From: Mycobacterium sp.
GTDB taxonomy: Bacteria; Actinomycetota; Actinomycetes; Mycobacteriales; Mycobacteriaceae
Direction of reading: 5' to 3'
Length of the DNA: 45,972 nt
Assembly (NCBI GenBank): GCA_026393245.1
Contig: JAPLAO010000134.1
Span: 1 to 45,972, forward strand
The notes beneath the pieces were generated by a model that was not told the origin of the DNA, ran no database searches, and worked only from the letters and a program-made list of their open reading frames with translations. Position numbers and translations under genes: made by a program. Numbering within the stretch: position 1 is the first letter of the stretch; the number at the start of each line of letters is the position of its first letter. This document shows, one piece after another, positions 18,194-27,784 of this stretch.

Positions 18194-18626
18194 CCGGGAT
18201 CGGCCGGTCGGTCCTGGCCTGGTAGCTGTCGTAGCGGTTGGCGTTGTTGGCGTTGACGATTCGCCACAGCCGCGCGTAGTCCGGGTCTTGCGCCCCGAGC
18301 TCGGCCGCGGTCGCTGCGAATCGCCGTGGGCCGACGTTGATCTCGACTCTGGGCTCGGCCCTCAGATTGTGCAACCAACCCGGGGAGCGCCGGTCGCCGC
18401 CGTTGGAGGCCACCACCAGGTAGCTGTCGCCGTCGCGGGCGTAGGACAGCGAATTCGTGCGCGGCAGAGCGGTCTTGGCGCCGACGGTGTGCAGCAGCAG
18501 ACTGTTGGGAGCGCCCGGGATCCGGTGTCCGATCCGGCCCCCGGTGCGTTGGTAGAGCGTGTCGTGTGCCTGCGCGAAGAGTCGCAGCGCCTGATCGCCC
18601 AGTGACGATTTGCCCTGCGCGCTCAC
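18174..18626 (-). CDS. F420-dependent nitroreductase-like protein (DDN family, Rv1261c-like)
   Basis: A 150-residue split beta-barrel protein of the DDN/DUF385 family. Typical segments are visible: [49 protein letters not shown] and [18 protein letters not shown]. Family members use coenzyme F420 to reduce nitroimidazoles or quinones; the activity of this copy is not established. The GTG at 18626 overlaps the stop of the HIT gene (GTGA, 4 nt), so it is the third gene of a minus-strand operon with the DUF1330-like gene and HIT. Confidence 0.88.
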   Translation of the reverse strand: MSAQGKSSLGDQALRLFAQAHDTLYQRTGGRIGHRIPGAPNSLLLHTVGAKTALPRTNSLSYARDGDSYLVVASNGGDRRSPGWLHNLRAEPRVEINVGPRRFAATAAELGAQDPDYARLWRIVNANNANRYDSYQARTDRPIPVIRLTP

Positions 18627-19045
18627 GGCAGTCGTTCCACAGCGTCGCGCAGGATCCGACCGGTGGTCTCCCGGTCCGGATCGCGGCGCAGCAGCATGCC
18701 CTTGGCGAAGGACATCCTGTCGCCGTCACGGCGCGGAATCACGTGCAGGTGGATGTGGAACACAGTCTGCATCGCCGACTTTCCGTCGTTGATGGCCACA
18801 TTGTTGCCGGTCGCGGCCAGTCCCGAGGCGCGGGTGGCCCGGGCGATGCGTTGCCCGAGTGCCATCATGGCGGCCAATGTTGCGGCCGGGGTGTCGGTGA
18901 GATCGACGCTGTGCGACTTCGGGATCACCAGGGTGTGGCCGCGGGTGAACGGCCGGATATCGAGGATGCCGAGGAAACCGTCGTCCTCGTGAACCCGGAT
19001 CGCCGGGGCGCGCCCGGCGACGATCTCACAGAACACACATGCCAT
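18623..19045 (-). CDS. HIT-family nucleotide hydrolase (Rv1262c-like)
   Basis: A 140-residue histidine-triad protein starting MACVFCEIVAG, with the CxxC (Cys3-Cys6 region) common in HINT proteins. The catalytic motif FHIHLHVIPR carries the HxHxH triad. Members hydrolyse nucleoside phosphoramidates or dinucleotides. The ATG at 19045 lies 4 nt after the stop of the upstream gene, and the stop overlaps the next gene, giving a compact operon. Length and position match M. tuberculosis Rv1262c. Confidence 0.93.
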   Translation of the reverse strand: MACVFCEIVAGRAPAIRVHEDDGFLGILDIRPFTRGHTLVIPKSHSVDLTDTPAATLAAMMALGQRIARATRASGLAATGNNVAINDGKSAMQTVFHIHLHVIPRRDGDRMSFAKGMLLRRDPDRETTGRILRDAVERLP

Positions 19046-19049
19046 GGCG

Positions 19050-19880
19050 TCAGGATCCGATCGAGTCCGCGATGCGATCGATGGCGGGCCGCACCAGCAG
19101 GGTGTAGGTGTCGGCGATCGCCTTCTCCCGGTGTTGGGCCTGCGCCTGCTGCCGTTCGGGGTCGGCGGCCAGGGCCATGAACGCGCGTTTGCTCGGGAAT
19201 TGATTGAACCGCACCTGATGCCATACTCGGCCGTCGCCGACGATGGTGCCCTCGACGGCGAACCACCCGGCCACCCGAACGCCCTGGCGGCCGGCGATCT
19301 GCGCGATGGCCGTTGCGTAGGCCTCCATCTCGTCCGGAATCGCCTGTGCCGCATCGGGTTCAGTGAAGCTCAGCACATGCACCACGGTGATCGGGCCGTC
19401 CTGCGCGGTGGGGGGATGCGGCGCGTCGGCCCAATCGACGACGGCGCCGACGGGCGCTACCGGGTAGGGCAGTGGCTGGCAGCCCATCACGATCGTCTCC
19501 GCCATGCCGGCATCCTTGTGCTGGTGGGCCGCCAGGAAATCGGGACGCGACTGCATGTCGATGAACGATTGCCGGGTGGGGTATTTGACCACTGCGACCC
19601 GATCCCAGACCGGTGTCGCACCGAGTAGCTGCTCGCCGACGTCGCCGAAGAAGACCGGCTCGGCTCCGATGTGGGCGAGAATTTCGACCGGCGAATAAAG
19701 GTCGTCGGCCGCTTGGCCGCTGATCGTCGACTCGCGGCCGTCGGCGTAATCGGCGATATCGCGGTACTTCATCAGATTGACCATCCAGACCGGCCCGTCA
19801 TCGCCGGGGGCCGTGGTTGCCAGCCGCATCGCGTAGTCGGAATCGATCGTGCCGTAGCGGGGGTTGTCCGAATCGCTCAC
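19050..19880 (-). CDS. tandem DUF1330/dimeric alpha-beta barrel protein
   Basis: From the GTG at 19880 the protein has 276 residues. It appears to hold two ferredoxin-like alpha-beta barrel units of the DUF1330/ABM type. The first is VWMVNLMKYRDIADY through VAVVKYPTRQSFIDMQSRP; the second is ITVVHVLSFTEPDAAQ through VRFNQFPSKRAFMALAADP. Such domains occur in small oxygenases and in proteins of unknown role. The GTG was chosen because TACCGT lies 6 nt upstream (minus strand, 19892-19887), a leaderless arrangement; a start 12 codons earlier is also open. It heads the HIT/DDN-like operon and is not in the M. tuberculosis order I know. Confidence 0.75.
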   Translation of the reverse strand: MSDSDNPRYGTIDSDYAMRLATTAPGDDGPVWMVNLMKYRDIADYADGRESTISGQAADDLYSPVEILAHIGAEPVFFGDVGEQLLGATPVWDRVAVVKYPTRQSFIDMQSRPDFLAAHQHKDAGMAETIVMGCQPLPYPVAPVGAVVDWADAPHPPTAQDGPITVVHVLSFTEPDAAQAIPDEMEAYATAIAQIAGRQGVRVAGWFAVEGTIVGDGRVWHQVRFNQFPSKRAFMALAADPERQQAQAQHREKAIADTYTLLVRPAIDRIADSIGS

Positions 19881-19941
19881 CGGGTGACGGTACAACGGAC
19901 CGCAGTGGTGCGTCACCGGCGCGGTCGGGCCGGGGCACCGC

Positions 19942-19947
19942 TACGCT
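19942..19947 (+). promoter_or_regulatory. leaderless -10 of amiB2 (TACGCT)
   Basis: TACGCT followed by exactly 7 nt and the GTG start at 19955 is the canonical mycobacterial leaderless arrangement. This decides the amiB2 start over upstream in-frame codons. Confidence 0.55.
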
Positions 19948-19954
19948 GCGTCCA

Positions 19955-21346
19955 GTGGACGTCACCGAAATCGCCTTCGCCGGCGCCGCCGAACAGGCCC
20001 GCATGCTTGCGGCCGGAACCATCACCGCCCCCGCACTGCTTGAGCTGTACCTCGATCGCATCACCAGGCTGGACCGGGAGGTGCGGTCCTACCGCGTGGT
20101 GATGGCCGACAGCGCGCGTCGCGAGGCGGCCGCGGCCCAGGAGCAACTCGATGCCGGCGAGCGCCTGCCGATGCTCGGAGTTCCGATCGCGATCAAGGAT
20201 GACGTCGACGTCGCCGGGGAGTTCACCACCTACGGCAGCAGCGCCTACGACCTGCCCGCCACCGCCGACGCCGAGGTGGTGCGGCGGCTGCGAGAAGCCG
20301 GCGCGGTGATCCTGGGTAAGACCTCGGTACCGGAGATGATGTTGTGGCCGTTCACCGAAACGGTGTCCTACGGTGCCACACACAATCCGTGGGATCTTGC
20401 CTACACGCCCGGCGGCAGCAGTGGCGGCAGCGGCGCGGCGGTGGCTGCCGGTCTGGCGCCGATCGCGTTGGGTTCGGACGGCGCGGGGTCGATTCGCATC
20501 CCGGCCGGTTGGTGCGGCCTGTTCGGCCTCAAGCCGCAACGCGACCGGGTGCCGATTTCACCGCACGACGACGCCTGGTGCGGCCTGAGCGTCAACGGCC
20601 CCCTGACTCGTACAGTGGCCGATGCCGCACTGTTCCTGGATGTGACCCACACCGGTAAGGCTCCCCGCGGGGGGTTCGTCAAAGCGGCGGCCCGCAAGCC
20701 TGGCCGGTTGCGAATTGCGTTGAGCGCCAAGCTGCCCCCGACCATGCTGGGCCGGGTCGGCCGGGCGCAACAGAAAGCCCTCGACGGGGTCGAGAAACTT
20801 CTTCGCGACCTCGACCACGAGGTGTTCTGGCGCGATCCGGACTATCCGGCCTGGGCGCTGTACGGCCATGTGCTGCCCCGGATGTGGCGCGGGGTCTACG
20901 AGGACGTGCAGAAGTTGCCGTACCCGGAACGGCTGGAACCCCGGACCAGAGCCGTCGCCCGCCTCGGCGGATTGATCTCGGACAGCCAACTCGAGAAGGT
21001 GCGTGCCGCCGAGCCGGCGCTGGCGGCGCGGGTCCAGTCGATCTTCGACGATATCGACGTCGTGATCACTCCGGGTGCGGCGACCGGGCCGTCGCGGATC
21101 GGGCGGTACCAGCACCGGGGCGGGGTCACCACGCTGGCGATGGTGGCCTCCCGGGTGCCGTTCAACGCGATCTTCAACGCCACCGGTCAGCCGGCGGCCG
21201 CGGTGCCATGGGCACTAGACGACAACAGCCTGCCGATGTCGGTGCAACTCGTCGGGCGTCCTTCGGAGGAGGCGACGCTGCTGTCGCTCAGTACCCAGAT
21301 CGAGGCGGCGCGGCCCTGGGCTGACCGGCGGCCTCCGGTGTCATGA
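19955..21346 (+). CDS. amiB2: amidase signature family enzyme AmiB2
   Basis: A 463-residue amidase with the complete Ser-cisSer-Lys triad: Lys81 in VPIAIKDDVDVAG, Ser155 in TPGGSSGGSGAAVAAG and nucleophile Ser179 in GSDGAGSIRIPAG. The 24-residue Ser-Ser spacing is the family norm. It hydrolyses carboxamides to acid and ammonia; the substrate is unknown. Length and position match M. tuberculosis amiB2 (Rv1263, about 462 residues). Its stop overlaps the ATG of the adenylate cyclase (ATGA at 21343), so the two are translationally coupled. The start is set by a leaderless -10 hexamer. Confidence 0.93.
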   Translation: MDVTEIAFAGAAEQARMLAAGTITAPALLELYLDRITRLDREVRSYRVVMADSARREAAAAQEQLDAGERLPMLGVPIAIKDDVDVAGEFTTYGSSAYDLPATADAEVVRRLREAGAVILGKTSVPEMMLWPFTETVSYGATHNPWDLAYTPGGSSGGSGAAVAAGLAPIALGSDGAGSIRIPAGWCGLFGLKPQRDRVPISPHDDAWCGLSVNGPLTRTVADAALFLDVTHTGKAPRGGFVKAAARKPGRLRIALSAKLPPTMLGRVGRAQQKALDGVEKLLRDLDHEVFWRDPDYPAWALYGHVLPRMWRGVYEDVQKLPYPERLEPRTRAVARLGGLISDSQLEKVRAAEPALAARVQSIFDDIDVVITPGAATGPSRIGRYQHRGGVTTLAMVASRVPFNAIFNATGQPAAAVPWALDDNSLPMSVQLVGRPSEEATLLSLSTQIEAARPWADRRPPVS

Positions 21347-22470
21347 CCGGCGCCGTCGATCTGGATTCCTCCGGTCTGCTCGACGGTCTGGTTGGCGAGG
21401 ACCGCAGTGAGCGCGCCGAGTTGATCCGGTGGCTGCTCGATCAGGGCATCACGGTCGAGGAGATTCGGCATTCGTTCGCGCCGATGCTGCTTGCCGCGCG
21501 GCGTGTGCTCGGCGACGACGGCACGTATCTGTCGGCGCGGCAGATCAGCGAGCAGGTGGGGATCGACGTCGACGAATTGAATCGCTTCCAGCGCGCCAGC
21601 GGACAACCCCAGATCGATGATCCCGATGCGCCCGTGTTCATGCGGTCCGATGGCGACACCGCACTTCACATCAAGCGCTTCCTCGATCTTGGCATCGACC
21701 CGGATCAATTGTTGACTATCGTCCGAGTGCTGGCCGAGGGCCTGTCGCGAGCCGCTGAGGTGATGCGCGCCGCCGCGCTGGGACCCGTCTTTCACCCCGG
21801 CGTCACCGAACTCGAGATCGCCAAGGGCACAAGGGATCTGGTGAGCGTAGCGGCGCCGATGTTGGGACCGATGATCCAGGACATGCTGCTGCTGCAGTTA
21901 CGTCATGAGGTGCAGACCGGCGCGGTCAATGCCAGCGAGCGCAGGGCGGGAGCACCACTGCCGGGTGCGCGCGAGGTGGCATGCGCGTTCGCCGACCTGG
22001 TTGGATTTACCCGCCTCGGTGAGGAGTTACCGCCGGAGGGCGTTGAGCAATTAGCCAACCGGCTGGCCGATATTGCCCGTCAGGTCATGGTGGCCCCGGT
22101 GCGTCTGATCAAGACCATCGGCGACGCGGTGATGCTCATCTCGCCTGACACCGGCGCGCTGCTGGAAGTCATCCTCGCTCTCGTCGACGCCGCGGAGGCC
22201 GACGAACTACTGCCGCAATTGCGGGTGGGGGTGGCGTACGGATCGGCGGTGAGCCGGGCCGGCGACTGGTTCGGCAGCCCGGTGAACCTGGCCAGCCGGG
22301 TCACCTCGGTCGCGCGCCCGGGGGCAGTGCTGGTCGCGGAGTCCGCCCGCGAGCAGATCGGTGACGATGAGCGTTTCCTATGGTACTACGCCGGTGCCCG
22401 ACGGCTGCGTGGCATCCGGGACGGCGTGGATCTGTACCGGGTCCGCCCCGGCGATATGCCCCGCGACTGA
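21343..22470 (+). CDS. class III adenylate cyclase with N-terminal autoinhibitory domain (Rv1264-like)
   Basis: A 375-residue soluble cyclase. Residues 1-200 are an alpha-helical regulatory region that in M. tuberculosis Rv1264 inhibits the enzyme and makes it pH-sensitive. Residues about 210-370 are the class III catalytic domain. Visible catalytic residues: metal Asp218 (FADLVGFTR), Lys257 and metal Asp261 (KTIGDAVML), Asp308 (GDWFG), Asn315 and Arg319 (SPVNLASRVT). All key residues are kept, so it should form active homodimers making cAMP. A short C-terminal tail follows. Coupled to amiB2 by ATGA overlap. Confidence 0.93.
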   Translation: MTGAVDLDSSGLLDGLVGEDRSERAELIRWLLDQGITVEEIRHSFAPMLLAARRVLGDDGTYLSARQISEQVGIDVDELNRFQRASGQPQIDDPDAPVFMRSDGDTALHIKRFLDLGIDPDQLLTIVRVLAEGLSRAAEVMRAAALGPVFHPGVTELEIAKGTRDLVSVAAPMLGPMIQDMLLLQLRHEVQTGAVNASERRAGAPLPGAREVACAFADLVGFTRLGEELPPEGVEQLANRLADIARQVMVAPVRLIKTIGDAVMLISPDTGALLEVILALVDAAEADELLPQLRVGVAYGSAVSRAGDWFGSPVNLASRVTSVARPGAVLVAESAREQIGDDERFLWYYAGARRLRGIRDGVDLYRVRPGDMPRD

Positions 22471-22498
22471 CCCGGAGCGGGCCAGGGTCCGAGCGCGG

Positions 22499-22702
22499 TC
22501 AGCGCTTGCGCAATAGCGCTCGGCCGCCGATGAACGCCACCCCTGCCAGCGATAGGAGAGCCCATCCGGGGCCCACCAGCCACCACACCAGTCCCGCCCC
22601 GATCAGGGCCGGTGACACCGCGGCCAACGCCATCGTCGGATGCTGTCGGACCACGTCGCGGGCGGCACGGGCACGTTGGGGATCTATATCTTTTCCTGGC
22701 AT
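22499..22702 (-). CDS. small two-helix membrane protein, unknown function
   Basis: A 67-residue reading frame with the character of a real small membrane protein. A polar N-terminus (MPGKDIDPQRARAARDVVRQ) is followed by two hydrophobic stretches (about 23-43 and 45-60) and a basic end, LLRKR, fitting inside-positive topology. I do not recognise a family. It converges with the adenylate cyclase (28 bp apart) and lies 126 bp downstream of the ABC exporter on the same strand. Confidence 0.6.
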   Translation of the reverse strand: MPGKDIDPQRARAARDVVRQHPTMALAAVSPALIGAGLVWWLVGPGWALLSLAGVAFIGGRALLRKR

Positions 22703-22828
22703 GCGGCCATTATGCGTCCGTCGGGGGCTTCGGTGCGGAAAGTCAGCGGTCTCAGCCGGCGAAAGCCCAGCCGCTCGGTCTTAGGGCTGCGACTTAGGGC
22801 TGCCGGGACAGTAGTACAGGCCCTGCTG

Positions 22829-24730
22829 CTACGAGTGCGTCATCCGCCAATAGGCACCGTGTCGTTCCAGCAGTTCCGCGTGACTTCCCTGCTCGACGAT
22901 CCGGCCCCCGTCGATCACCACGATCAGGTCCGCGTCGCGGATCGTGGACAGCCGGTGGGCGATGATGAAGCACGTTCGATGCCTGCGTAATTCCGTCATC
23001 GCCTGTTGAATCTGCAGCTCAGTGCGGCTGTCCACGGAACTGGTCGCCTCGTCGAAAATCAATAGTTGTGGTTGGGCCACGAATGCCCGAGCAATGCTGA
23101 TCAACTGTTTCTCGCCGGCGCTGAGGTTCCCGCCGTCATCGCTGATCCTGGTCTGATACCCGTGCGGAAGTGACCGGATGAAGCTGTCCGCGTAAGCCGC
23201 CCGCGCCGCCTCGACGATCTCGTCCTCGGTCGCCTCGGGTCGACCATAGGCGATGTTCTCGGCGATCGTTCCGCCGAACAGCCAGGTGTCCTGCAAAACC
23301 ATGCCGATCCGGGATCGTAGCGACGACCTGCTCACCTCGCGGATATCGACGCCGTCGAGCAGAATCCGTCCGGAGTCCACGTCGTAGAAGCGCATCAGCA
23401 GATTGACCAGTGTCGTCTTACCCGCGCCAGTCGGGCCGACGATCGCCACCGTCGTTCCCGGCTCGGCGGCTAACGTCAGATCCTCGATCACCATCGCGTC
23501 GGGGGAATAGCCGAATGAGACGTTCTGAAATACGACCTGACCGCGACCGTGGGGGAGTTCGGTTGGCGCGGAGGCGGATTCCTCCGGCTCGTCGAGGAAG
23601 TCGAACACCCGCTCGGCGCTGGCCACCCCGGACTGACATGTGTTGTACATACCGGCGACCTGGGTCAGCGGTTGGTTGAACTGGCGGACGTATTGGATGA
23701 ATGCCTGGACGCTGCCGAGGGTGATCTGCCCACTCGCCACCTGAAAGCCGCCGATCACGGCTACCGCCACATAACTGAGGTTGCCGACGAACATCGTCGC
23801 CGGAGATACCAGTCCGGAGAAGAACTGCGCACCGAAACTCGCGGTGTAGACCTCGGCGTTGAGTTCACCGAATCGGTCCTGCGCCAACGCGCGATGGCCG
23901 AACGTACGAACGACGGTGAAACCGCTGTAGGTCTCCTCGATGTGGGCGTTGAGGCGGCCGGTGTTGGCCCACTGCGCGATGAACAATTTCTGTGACCGCC
24001 GTGCGATGGCCCGGGTCACCCACAGCGACAGCGGAACCGTGCACACCGTGATCAGAGCCAGCAGTGGTGAAATGGTCAGCATCATCACCGATACGGCGAT
24101 CACCGTGAGGACCGCCGTGAACAGTTGACTGATGGTGATCGACACGGAGGCCTGAATGTTGTCGACGTCATTGGTCACCCGGCTCAGGAGTTCGCCGCGC
24201 TGCCGTGAGTCGAAATAGGACAGGGGCAGCCGGTGGACTTTGCGTTCCACCTCGGATCGCAGCTTGGTGATGGTCCGCGCAACGATCACGTTGAGCAGCC
24301 GGGCCTGCGACCAGATGAGAAGTGCGGCAACGAGATACATCGCTAAGGCCAGCAGCAGAGTTCGCCCGACAGCGTCGAAGTCGACACCGCGGCCCGGGGT
24401 CACGTTCATCCCGCTCAACAGGTCGGCAAAAGTGTTGTCCCCGCGGGCCCGTGCCGCGGCGATCGCCTGCTCCCTGGTGATCCCGGCCGGCAGCGTGCGT
24501 CCGATGACTCCGTTGAATAACAGGTCGGTGGCGTGGCCCAGGACCCGTGGGCCGATCGCGGACAGCACGACACTGCCGATGGACAGCGCTAGCACTGCGG
24601 CGATGGCGGTGTGTTGTGGACTCAGTCGCCGGAATAGTCGTCGGGCGGAACCGGTGAAGTCTCGCGATCGCGCCGCGGCGGGGTCGGTCATCATCGCCTG
24701 CACGGCGCCGCGCATCGGCGGGGCGGTCAT
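22829..24730 (-). CDS. ABC exporter half-transporter, canonical ATPase (Rv1272c-like)
   Basis: A 633-residue half-transporter with a 6-helix type IV exporter membrane domain (about 40-350) and a C-terminal ATPase. ATPase motifs: Walker [11 protein letters not shown], signature LSAGEKQ (not the consensus LSGGQ), Walker [13 protein letters not shown] with catalytic Glu, and switch His in IIAHRLST. The non-consensus signature pairs with the degenerate Walker B of the partner encoded upstream, as in heterodimeric exporters. The substrate is unknown; M. tuberculosis Rv1272c-Rv1273c are annotated as a drug or lipid ABC exporter. ATGA overlap with the upstream gene at 24727-24730. Confidence 0.93.
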   Translation of the reverse strand: MTAPPMRGAVQAMMTDPAAARSRDFTGSARRLFRRLSPQHTAIAAVLALSIGSVVLSAIGPRVLGHATDLLFNGVIGRTLPAGITREQAIAAARARGDNTFADLLSGMNVTPGRGVDFDAVGRTLLLALAMYLVAALLIWSQARLLNVIVARTITKLRSEVERKVHRLPLSYFDSRQRGELLSRVTNDVDNIQASVSITISQLFTAVLTVIAVSVMMLTISPLLALITVCTVPLSLWVTRAIARRSQKLFIAQWANTGRLNAHIEETYSGFTVVRTFGHRALAQDRFGELNAEVYTASFGAQFFSGLVSPATMFVGNLSYVAVAVIGGFQVASGQITLGSVQAFIQYVRQFNQPLTQVAGMYNTCQSGVASAERVFDFLDEPEESASAPTELPHGRGQVVFQNVSFGYSPDAMVIEDLTLAAEPGTTVAIVGPTGAGKTTLVNLLMRFYDVDSGRILLDGVDIREVSRSSLRSRIGMVLQDTWLFGGTIAENIAYGRPEATEDEIVEAARAAYADSFIRSLPHGYQTRISDDGGNLSAGEKQLISIARAFVAQPQLLIFDEATSSVDSRTELQIQQAMTELRRHRTCFIIAHRLSTIRDADLIVVIDGGRIVEQGSHAELLERHGAYWRMTHS

Positions 24731-26472
24731 GGCCGGCCTCCCACCCCGGTGCCCATGGACTGCGAGTCGGCGAATTCGGCGTACGCGGCGCAGCGATCCA
24801 GCAACTCGTCGTGCCGGCCGACGCCGACCACGTGGCCGGCGTCGAGGACGATGATCTGATCGGCGGTCATCACCGTCGAGATCCGTTGCGCCACAATGAT
24901 GACGGTGCAGCTAGCCGATGACTCGTGCAGTGCTGCCCGCACCCGGGCGTCGGTCTCGGTGTCCAGTGCGGAGAAGGCGTCGTCGAACAGATAGATCGCC
25001 GGTGTGCGGATCACCGCTCGGGCGATCGCCAACCGCTGGCGTTGGCCGCCGGAGAAGTTGATACCAGCCTGTGCCACCCGCGTACCCAGGCCGTCGGGCG
25101 TCGCGGCGATGAAGTCGTCGGCCGCGGCCACCCGAAGTGCGGTCCACATTTCGTCCTCGGCAGCGTCGCCCTTGCCGTAGCGCAGGTTGTCGGACACGGT
25201 TCCCGAGAAGAGGTATCCGCGTTGCGGCACCAGGCCGACTGACGCCCACAGATATTCGGTGTCGTAATCCCGCACGTCGACATCGTCGACGCGGATCGAC
25301 CCTGAATTCACGTCATACAGTCGGCAGATCAGTGACACCAGTGTCGACTTGCCTGAACCGGTGCCGCCGACAATGGCCGTCGTCGTACCGGGGGAGGCCG
25401 TGAACGAAACCCCATCCAGGACTGGGCGTTCCGCTCCCGGATAACTGAAGCTGACATTGTCGAGCGCGATGGCGCCGCGGATATCACCGGCAGGCCGCCG
25501 TGGGGATGGTGGGTTGGTGATTGCTGTACGAGTGTTCAGCACCTCGGTGATCCGTTCGGCGCACACCGATGCCCTCGGCAGGATCACCAGGATCAGGGTG
25601 GCCATCAGAACGGCCATCAGGATCTGCATGAAATAGGACAGGAAAGCGATCAGCGAACCCACCTGCATCGCACCGGCGTCGATGCGAAGGCCACCGAACC
25701 AGATCAGCGCGACGCTGGAGATGTTGATGGTCAGTGTCGTCACCGGAAGCATCAGTGCCTGCCAGCGCCCGGCCGCCAGGGCGGCATCGGAGACGGCGTG
25801 GTTGGCCGCGGCGAATCGCTGTTGTTCGAAGGGTTCGCGAGCGAAGGCCCGGACCACCCTGATGCCGGAGAGTTGTTCGCGCAGCACCCGGTTGATGGTG
25901 TCGATGCGTTGCTGCATGCTGCGGAAGATCGGCAGCATCCGCGACACGATCAGGTAGTTGGCCACCGCCAGGACGGGCACGCTGACCAGCAGCAGCCAGG
26001 ACAGCCCGGCATCCTGGTGAATCGCCATGATGATGCCTCCGACACACATGATCGGGGCGGTCACCAGGACGGTGGCGGTCATCTGCACCAGGACCTGAAT
26101 CTGCTGGACGTCGTTGGTGGTGCGGGTCAACAGCGACGGCGCACCGAATCGGGCGGTCTCACTGTCGGAGAACGTGGTGACGTGGCCGAACATCGCCGCG
26201 CGGACGTCGCGGCCGAATCCCATCCCGGTGCGCGATCCGAAGTACACCGCGCCGATCGCACACCCGCCCTGCAGGGCGGTGACCGCCAGCATCACCAGGC
26301 CCAACCGGCCGATCAGCCCGGTATCGCCCTTGGCGACGCCGTCATCGATGATCGCCGCGTTCACCGTCGGCAGATACAGCGAAGCCAGCGTGCTGATGGT
26401 CTGCAGCACCATGACGGCGGCGACCAGCCGCCGGTACGGCCGGACATACCGCTGCACCAGTGCCAGGAGCAT
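24727..26472 (-). CDS. ABC exporter half-transporter with degenerate ATP site (Rv1273c-like)
   Basis: A 581-residue half-transporter: 6 membrane helices (about 15-300), then an ATPase with Walker [11 protein letters not shown], consensus signature FSGGQRQ and Walker [13 protein letters not shown]. The catalytic Glu after Walker B is replaced by Asp, and the switch position reads IIVAQRIST, with Gln in place of the usual His. Both changes mark the non-catalytic site of heterodimeric exporters such as TM287/288. It should therefore work with the following gene product, to which it is translationally coupled. It is divergent from lprB, with 113 bp between starts. Confidence 0.93.
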   Translation of the reverse strand: MLLALVQRYVRPYRRLVAAVMVLQTISTLASLYLPTVNAAIIDDGVAKGDTGLIGRLGLVMLAVTALQGGCAIGAVYFGSRTGMGFGRDVRAAMFGHVTTFSDSETARFGAPSLLTRTTNDVQQIQVLVQMTATVLVTAPIMCVGGIIMAIHQDAGLSWLLLVSVPVLAVANYLIVSRMLPIFRSMQQRIDTINRVLREQLSGIRVVRAFAREPFEQQRFAAANHAVSDAALAAGRWQALMLPVTTLTINISSVALIWFGGLRIDAGAMQVGSLIAFLSYFMQILMAVLMATLILVILPRASVCAERITEVLNTRTAITNPPSPRRPAGDIRGAIALDNVSFSYPGAERPVLDGVSFTASPGTTTAIVGGTGSGKSTLVSLICRLYDVNSGSIRVDDVDVRDYDTEYLWASVGLVPQRGYLFSGTVSDNLRYGKGDAAEDEMWTALRVAAADDFIAATPDGLGTRVAQAGINFSGGQRQRLAIARAVIRTPAIYLFDDAFSALDTETDARVRAALHESSASCTVIIVAQRISTVMTADQIIVLDAGHVVGVGRHDELLDRCAAYAEFADSQSMGTGVGGRP

Positions 26473-26585
26473 GTCGTTACTGTCCCATACCGACCCGGGC
26501 GCAAAGACCGCAGTTCAGCCGGTATGTCGGAGGTTCTTTCCGGCGCTGGCGCTACAGTGCATGCTGTGAGAATCAGCAGGCGCCT

Positions 26586-27149
26586 ATGACGTCGGCGCGC
26601 AGACTCGCGGCCCTCGCCGTGACCGTGGCGGCGGTGGTTCCCGCGCTCGGTGCGTGCTCAAGCCCGAACGCCGACCAGGCGCAGTCGACGCAGGAGCAAC
26701 CGGACTCGCCCGGGCCCGGCAGAGACGGTAAGCACGGGCCGATGTTCGGTGAGTGCGGTGACGTCAGTGACCAGACGATGGCCGAGCAGACCCGGGTGAC
26801 CGGACTGGTGAAGACCGCGGTCAACTCGGTCGGATGCCAATGGCTGGCCGGCGGTGGCATTCTCGGACCGCACTTTTCCTTCACCTGGTATCGCGGCAGC
26901 CCGATCGGCCGCGAGCGCAAGACTGAGGAACTCTCGCGCACCAGCGTCGAGGACATCTCTATCGAAGGCCATGATGGCTGGGTGGCGGTGGGTACCGATC
27001 CGATGCTGGGGGACAACCTGTGCGAGATCGCGATCGGATTCAATGACGACTTCATCGAGTGGTCGATCAGCTTTGCCGAGAAGCCGTTCCCGCCGGCCTG
27101 CGATGTGGCCAAAGAACTGACCCGCCAGTCGATTGTGAGTGCGAAATGA
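26586..27149 (+). CDS. lprB: LprB-like lipoprotein (DUF3558-type)
   Basis: A 187-residue lipoprotein. Signal peptide MTSARRLAALAVTVAAVVPA leads to the lipobox LGACSS. The mature domain has conserved cysteines (MFGECGDVSD, NSVGCQWLAG, NLCEIAIG, PACDVAKEL) spaced as in DUF3558 lipoproteins, probably forming two disulfides outside the membrane. It matches M. tuberculosis lprB (Rv1274). Its stop overlaps the lprC ATG (ATGA at 27146), so both are made together. Function unknown. Confidence 0.9.
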   Translation: MTSARRLAALAVTVAAVVPALGACSSPNADQAQSTQEQPDSPGPGRDGKHGPMFGECGDVSDQTMAEQTRVTGLVKTAVNSVGCQWLAGGGILGPHFSFTWYRGSPIGRERKTEELSRTSVEDISIEGHDGWVAVGTDPMLGDNLCEIAIGFNDDFIEWSISFAEKPFPPACDVAKELTRQSIVSAK

Positions 27150-27742
27150 GTCGGCCGATGAGCAGTACTGCCGGGCAGCGTCCTGTCGGGCAGCGTTCAC
27201 CTCGGCGCGCCATCGAGGGTGCATTGGCCGTACTGACTGCCCTGGCCGTACTCACCGGGTGCGCGCAGACCGTCGGCGGCACCGCGCTGAAAACGGGTGC
27301 GGGTCCCACCCAGCGCAATGACAAGTCCGCCAAGGAGTATCCGAACCTGCTCAAGGAGTGCGACGTCCTGACCGCCGATGTGCTGGCCAAGACGGTCGGT
27401 GCAGATCCTCTCGACATTCAGAGCACCTTCGTCGGCGCGGTCTGCCGATGGCAGGCGCTCAATCCCGCCGGTCTGATCGACATCACCCGGCTGTGGTACG
27501 AGCAGGGCAGCCTGGACAACGAGCGCATGGTGGCCGAATACCTGAAGTATCAGGTCGAGAGCCGCGCGATCGCCGGTGTTGCCTCCATCGTCATGCGCAC
27601 CAACGATCCCAACGGAGGCTGTGGGGTGGCCAGTGACGCCGCCGGCGTGGTGGGGTGGTGGATCAACCCGCAGGCACCCGGTATCGACGCGTGTGGTCAG
27701 GCCATCAAGTTGATGGAACTGACGCTGGCCACTAACTCCTGA
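27146..27742 (+). CDS. lprC: LprC-like lipoprotein (DUF3558-type)
   Basis: A 198-residue lipoprotein paralogous to lprB. The signal region RRAIEGALAVLTALAVLTGC ends in the lipidated Cys. The mature part carries the cysteine pattern LLKECDVLTAD, GAVCRWQAL, GGCGVAS and IDACGQAIK. It starts at an ATG overlapping the lprB stop. The last codons (ATNS-stop) lie in the first unit of an 18-bp repeat that continues past the gene and repeats the stop in the same frame twice. Confidence 0.9.
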   Translation: MSRPMSSTAGQRPVGQRSPRRAIEGALAVLTALAVLTGCAQTVGGTALKTGAGPTQRNDKSAKEYPNLLKECDVLTADVLAKTVGADPLDIQSTFVGAVCRWQALNPAGLIDITRLWYEQGSLDNERMVAEYLKYQVESRAIAGVASIVMRTNDPNGGCGVASDAAGVVGWWINPQAPGIDACGQAIKLMELTLATNS

Positions 27743-27780
27743 CCGGCCACCAACTCCTGACGGGCCACCAACTCCTGACG
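27727..27780. repeat. three tandem 18-bp units spanning the lprC stop codon
   Basis: Units at 27727-27744, 27745-27762 and 27763-27780. The last two are identical (GGCCACCAACTCCTGACG); the first differs at two bases. The unit length is a multiple of three, so the lprC frame meets a TGA in each unit. The array fills most of the gap between convergent lprC and the SixA-like gene. Confidence 0.9.
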
Positions 27781-27784
27781 GTTC

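Noticed and set aside
22779-22803. Two copies of TTAGGGCTGC close together before the ABC exporter 3' end
   Set aside because: Only 10 bp and 2 copies; too short to interpret.
27727-27780. Short tandem array considered as a CRISPR
   Set aside because: Units are directly adjacent with no unique spacers and no cas genes are nearby.
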